8,206 nt of DNA from Bacillota bacterium (GTDB taxonomy: Bacteria; Bacillota; Clostridia; DSM-8532): contig JAEYPI010000277.1 in NCBI GenBank assembly GCA_023410885.1, positions 1 to 8,206 of the forward strand, written 5' to 3'. Made by a program: the position numbers and the translations under genes. Shown here one piece after another: positions 6,740 through 8,206 of the stretch (positions are counted from its first letter, which is position 1; every line of letters begins with the position of its first letter). The notes beneath the pieces were generated by a model. That model had not been told where the DNA came from. It saw nothing but the letters and a program-made list of their open reading frames with translations, and ran no database searches.

Positions 6740-7447
6740 ATGGATAAAACACCGCATATTGAGGTTGATCAGGACGGGATTATAGCAAAAACCGTACTTT
6801 TGCCGGGAGATCCCTTAAGAGCAAAGTTTATAGCAGAAAAATATCTGACGGATGTCATCCAGTTTAACAAGGTCAGAAATATGTTTGGTTATACCGGAGC
6901 TTATAAAGGTAAGAAGATTTCGATCATGGGAACAGGTATGGGTATGCCGTCCATTGGCATTTATTCCTTTGAGCTGATTCACAATTATGGGGTGGAGAAT
7001 CTCATCAGAGTCGGGTCCTGTGGCAGCTACCAAGAGCACGTCAAGGTAAGGGATGTGGTCATTGGCATGGCCGCCTCTACAAATTCAAATTATGCGAGTC
7101 AATATAATCTGCCGGGTACCTTTGCACCGACAGCATCTTGGTCCTTGCTAAAAAAAGCTGTTTCCATTGCCGAAGAAAAAAATATAGAGGTTAAGGTGGG
7201 AAACATTTTGTCCTCGGATATTTTCTATAATGCCGATAAGGATGCGTGGAAAAGATGGGCTGATATGGGGATCTTGGCTGTCGAAATGGAAGCAGCCGCT
7301 CTTTATATGAATGCGGCCAAGGCGGGAGTAAATGCCCTCTGCATTCTAACTGTTTCCGATTCTCTGGTCAACCATGAGGAAACCACATCGGAGGAAAGAG
7401 AAAAGTCCTTTACTCAGATGATGGAAATCGCCCTTGAGTTGGCGTAA
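6740..7447 (+). CDS. deoD: Purine-nucleoside phosphorylase, DeoD type
   Basis: Phosphorolysis of purine (deoxy)nucleosides to the free base and (deoxy)ribose-1-phosphate in purine salvage; family members are cytoplasmic hexamers. The protein is 235 aa, the usual DeoD length. Active-site residues of the family are all present: His 6 (TPHIE), GDPLRAK at 23-29 with Arg 27, Arg 46, RVGSCG at 90-95 with Ser 93, the nucleoside-binding VEMEA at 181-185, the catalytic Asp 207 in VSDSL, and Arg 220. The ATG at 6740 is chosen because AAGGAG lies 8 nt upstream and the product then matches the family N-terminus. An in-frame ATG at 6707 would add 11 atypical residues and has no ribosome site. The gene is divergent from the activase and has its own promoter with an overlapping palindrome. 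No terminator is evident after it. Confidence 0.96.
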   Translation: MDKTPHIEVDQDGIIAKTVLLPGDPLRAKFIAEKYLTDVIQFNKVRNMFGYTGAYKGKKISIMGTGMGMPSIGIYSFELIHNYGVENLIRVGSCGSYQEHVKVRDVVIGMAASTNSNYASQYNLPGTFAPTASWSLLKKAVSIAEEKNIEVKVGNILSSDIFYNADKDAWKRWADMGILAVEMEAAALYMNAAKAGVNALCILTVSDSLVNHEETTSEEREKSFTQMMEIALELA

Positions 7448-7484
7448 AAACATGATAAACCTAGCAATGTTGCTCCCACAATAG

Positions 7485-7607
7485 CCAGGAGGGAATACAG
7501 AAAATCTGACATACCTTGTTAGACCTGAGCGCATCAATACCCTGGGGGTTTACGATGGGTTTGAGGATGTACAGCTTGTGTTTATTGAGGACACCACTGA
7601 AAGGAAA
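7485..7607 (+). other. Orphan ribosome site and short coding-like fragment between deoD and the isomerase gene
   Basis: AGGAGGG (7487-7493) is a strong Shine-Dalgarno sequence, but no ATG, GTG or TTG follows at usable distance. In the frame of the downstream gene, 41 codons from the TAG at 7482 to 7607 are open. From about 7515 they read like real protein (VRPERINTLGVYDGFEDV, then LVFIEDTTERK). It could be the tail of a lost gene, or an extension of the isomerase with an unrecognised start. I do not recognise the peptide, and 41 stop-free codons are not by themselves significant. Confidence 0.3.
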
Positions 7608-7613
7608 ATGACT

Positions 7614-8206
7614 ATGATATTATCTACACAAACCGAAACCACTGCCCATAATTTCGGAGATGTCGGTGCGGTAAAGCTTCTCGCTCAGGCGGGCTTTGAT
7701 GCCCTTGACTTTACCATGTTCGGAGGCTATAACGCCGATTACCTTTTCGGCGACTCCTATGTTTCCTACATAAAGGATGTTAAAAAAGCCGCAGATGACT
7801 GCGGAGTGTACTTCAATCAGGCCCACGCTCCCTTCCCGTCATACAGGGTGGGCGACGAGGAATACAACATAAAGATTCGTCCCCGCCTGGAACGCTCAAT
7901 AGAAATAGCGGGCATGCTGGGTGTTAAAAACATCATTATTCACCCCGTGTATTACGCCGAGGACAAGAAAGAGCGGAATCTCTGTATGTACAATGAGCTT
8001 TTGCCCTTTGCAAAGGCGGCGGGCGTCAGAATCGCCCTTGAAAACATGTGGGACCGTGACCGGAAACGCGGATATATCGTGCACTGTGTGTGCTCCTCTC
8101 CCGAAGAGATGAGTGAGTATTATGACGCTCTTGACCCCCAGTGGTTCACCGTCTGCCTTGACATAGGCCATATAGGCCTTGTAGGCGAGGATGAAGCACT
8201 CTTCAT
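7614..8206 (+). CDS. Sugar-phosphate isomerase/epimerase-like TIM-barrel protein (partial, C-terminus off window)
   Basis: The first 197 residues of an AP-endonuclease-2-type TIM barrel, the fold of xylose isomerase-like epimerases and myo-inositol catabolism enzymes. Visible marks are a first strand with ILSTQT, AGFDALDFT at 26-34, QAHAPF at 69-74, IIIHPVYY at 107-114, the metal-ligand Glu 143 in ALENMW, and CLDIGHIG at 181-188 with candidate ligands Asp 183 and His 186. These predict a divalent-metal site, but the substrate cannot be told. The ATG at 7614 is preferred over the in-frame ATG at 7608 because AAAGGA (7600-7605) lies 8 nt before the former and only 2 nt before the latter. Lines sampled here are about 48-53% G+C against about 40-42% in deoD, suggesting a different origin or selection. 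No promoter of its own was recognised. Confidence 0.85.
   Translation, partial: MILSTQTETTAHNFGDVGAVKLLAQAGFDALDFTMFGGYNADYLFGDSYVSYIKDVKKAADDCGVYFNQAHAPFPSYRVGDEEYNIKIRPRLERSIEIAGMLGVKNIIIHPVYYAEDKKERNLCMYNELLPFAKAAGVRIALENMWDRDRKRGYIVHCVCSSPEEMSEYYDALDPQWFTVCLDIGHIGLVGEDEALF

Noticed and set aside
7461..7472. AGCAA-TG-TTGCT inverted repeat after deoD as a terminator
   Set aside because: The loop would be two bases, the stem is five pairs, and no T-run follows.
7896..8171. A 91-codon open frame on the minus strand
   Set aside because: It is antisense to the isomerase/epimerase gene and shows no recognisable motif.

Overview
The window looks like chromosome from a low-to-mid GC anaerobic Bacillota (Clostridia, perhaps Desulfitobacterium/Peptococcaceae-like; the genus is only a guess). 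The reasons are strong AGGAGG-type ribosome binding sites, a sigma-A promoter of Gram-positive type, a giant 2-hydroxyacyl-CoA dehydratase activase fusion typical of anaerobes, and a clostridial-style DeoD. Five genes are visible, two of them cut by the window edges.

Left part (1-2242, minus strand): a family 2A encapsulin nanocompartment operon. The shell gene (SrpI-like HK97-fold protein, 314 aa) is followed, with a 14-nt overlap, by its cargo gene, a SufS-type cysteine desulfurase with an extra N-terminal domain of about 130 residues that is probably disordered. The cargo gene runs off the left edge before its catalytic cysteine. This is the most interesting system here: a protein shell enclosing a sulfur-mobilising enzyme. 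Characterised relatives load the desulfurase through its N-terminal extension, and in at least one species the shell stores elemental sulfur.

Middle part (2244-6494, minus strand): one very large gene for a 1416-aa fusion of two BadF/BadG/HgdC-type ATPase (activase) domains with a DUF2229/HgdB-like Cys-rich reductase region. It has no ATG, GTG or TTG start that keeps the first nucleotide-binding motif. An ideal Shine-Dalgarno sequence points to a CTG start at 6494. It lies 124 bp upstream of the shell gene on the same strand, with no terminator seen between them.

Right part: a divergent intergenic region (6495-6739) holds three 10-bp-period ATGAACAA repeats and a strong promoter whose -10 is embedded in a 15-bp palindrome. 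This promoter drives deoD, a plus-strand purine-nucleoside phosphorylase. After deoD comes a short puzzling stretch with an orphan ribosome binding site and a coding-like fragment. A plus-strand sugar-phosphate isomerase/epimerase-like TIM-barrel gene follows, visibly richer in G+C than deoD, and runs off the right edge.

Taken together, the left half concerns sulfur handling and low-potential radical/Fe-S chemistry, and the right half nucleoside/sugar salvage. No tRNA, rRNA, CRISPR array, insertion sequence or origin was seen.
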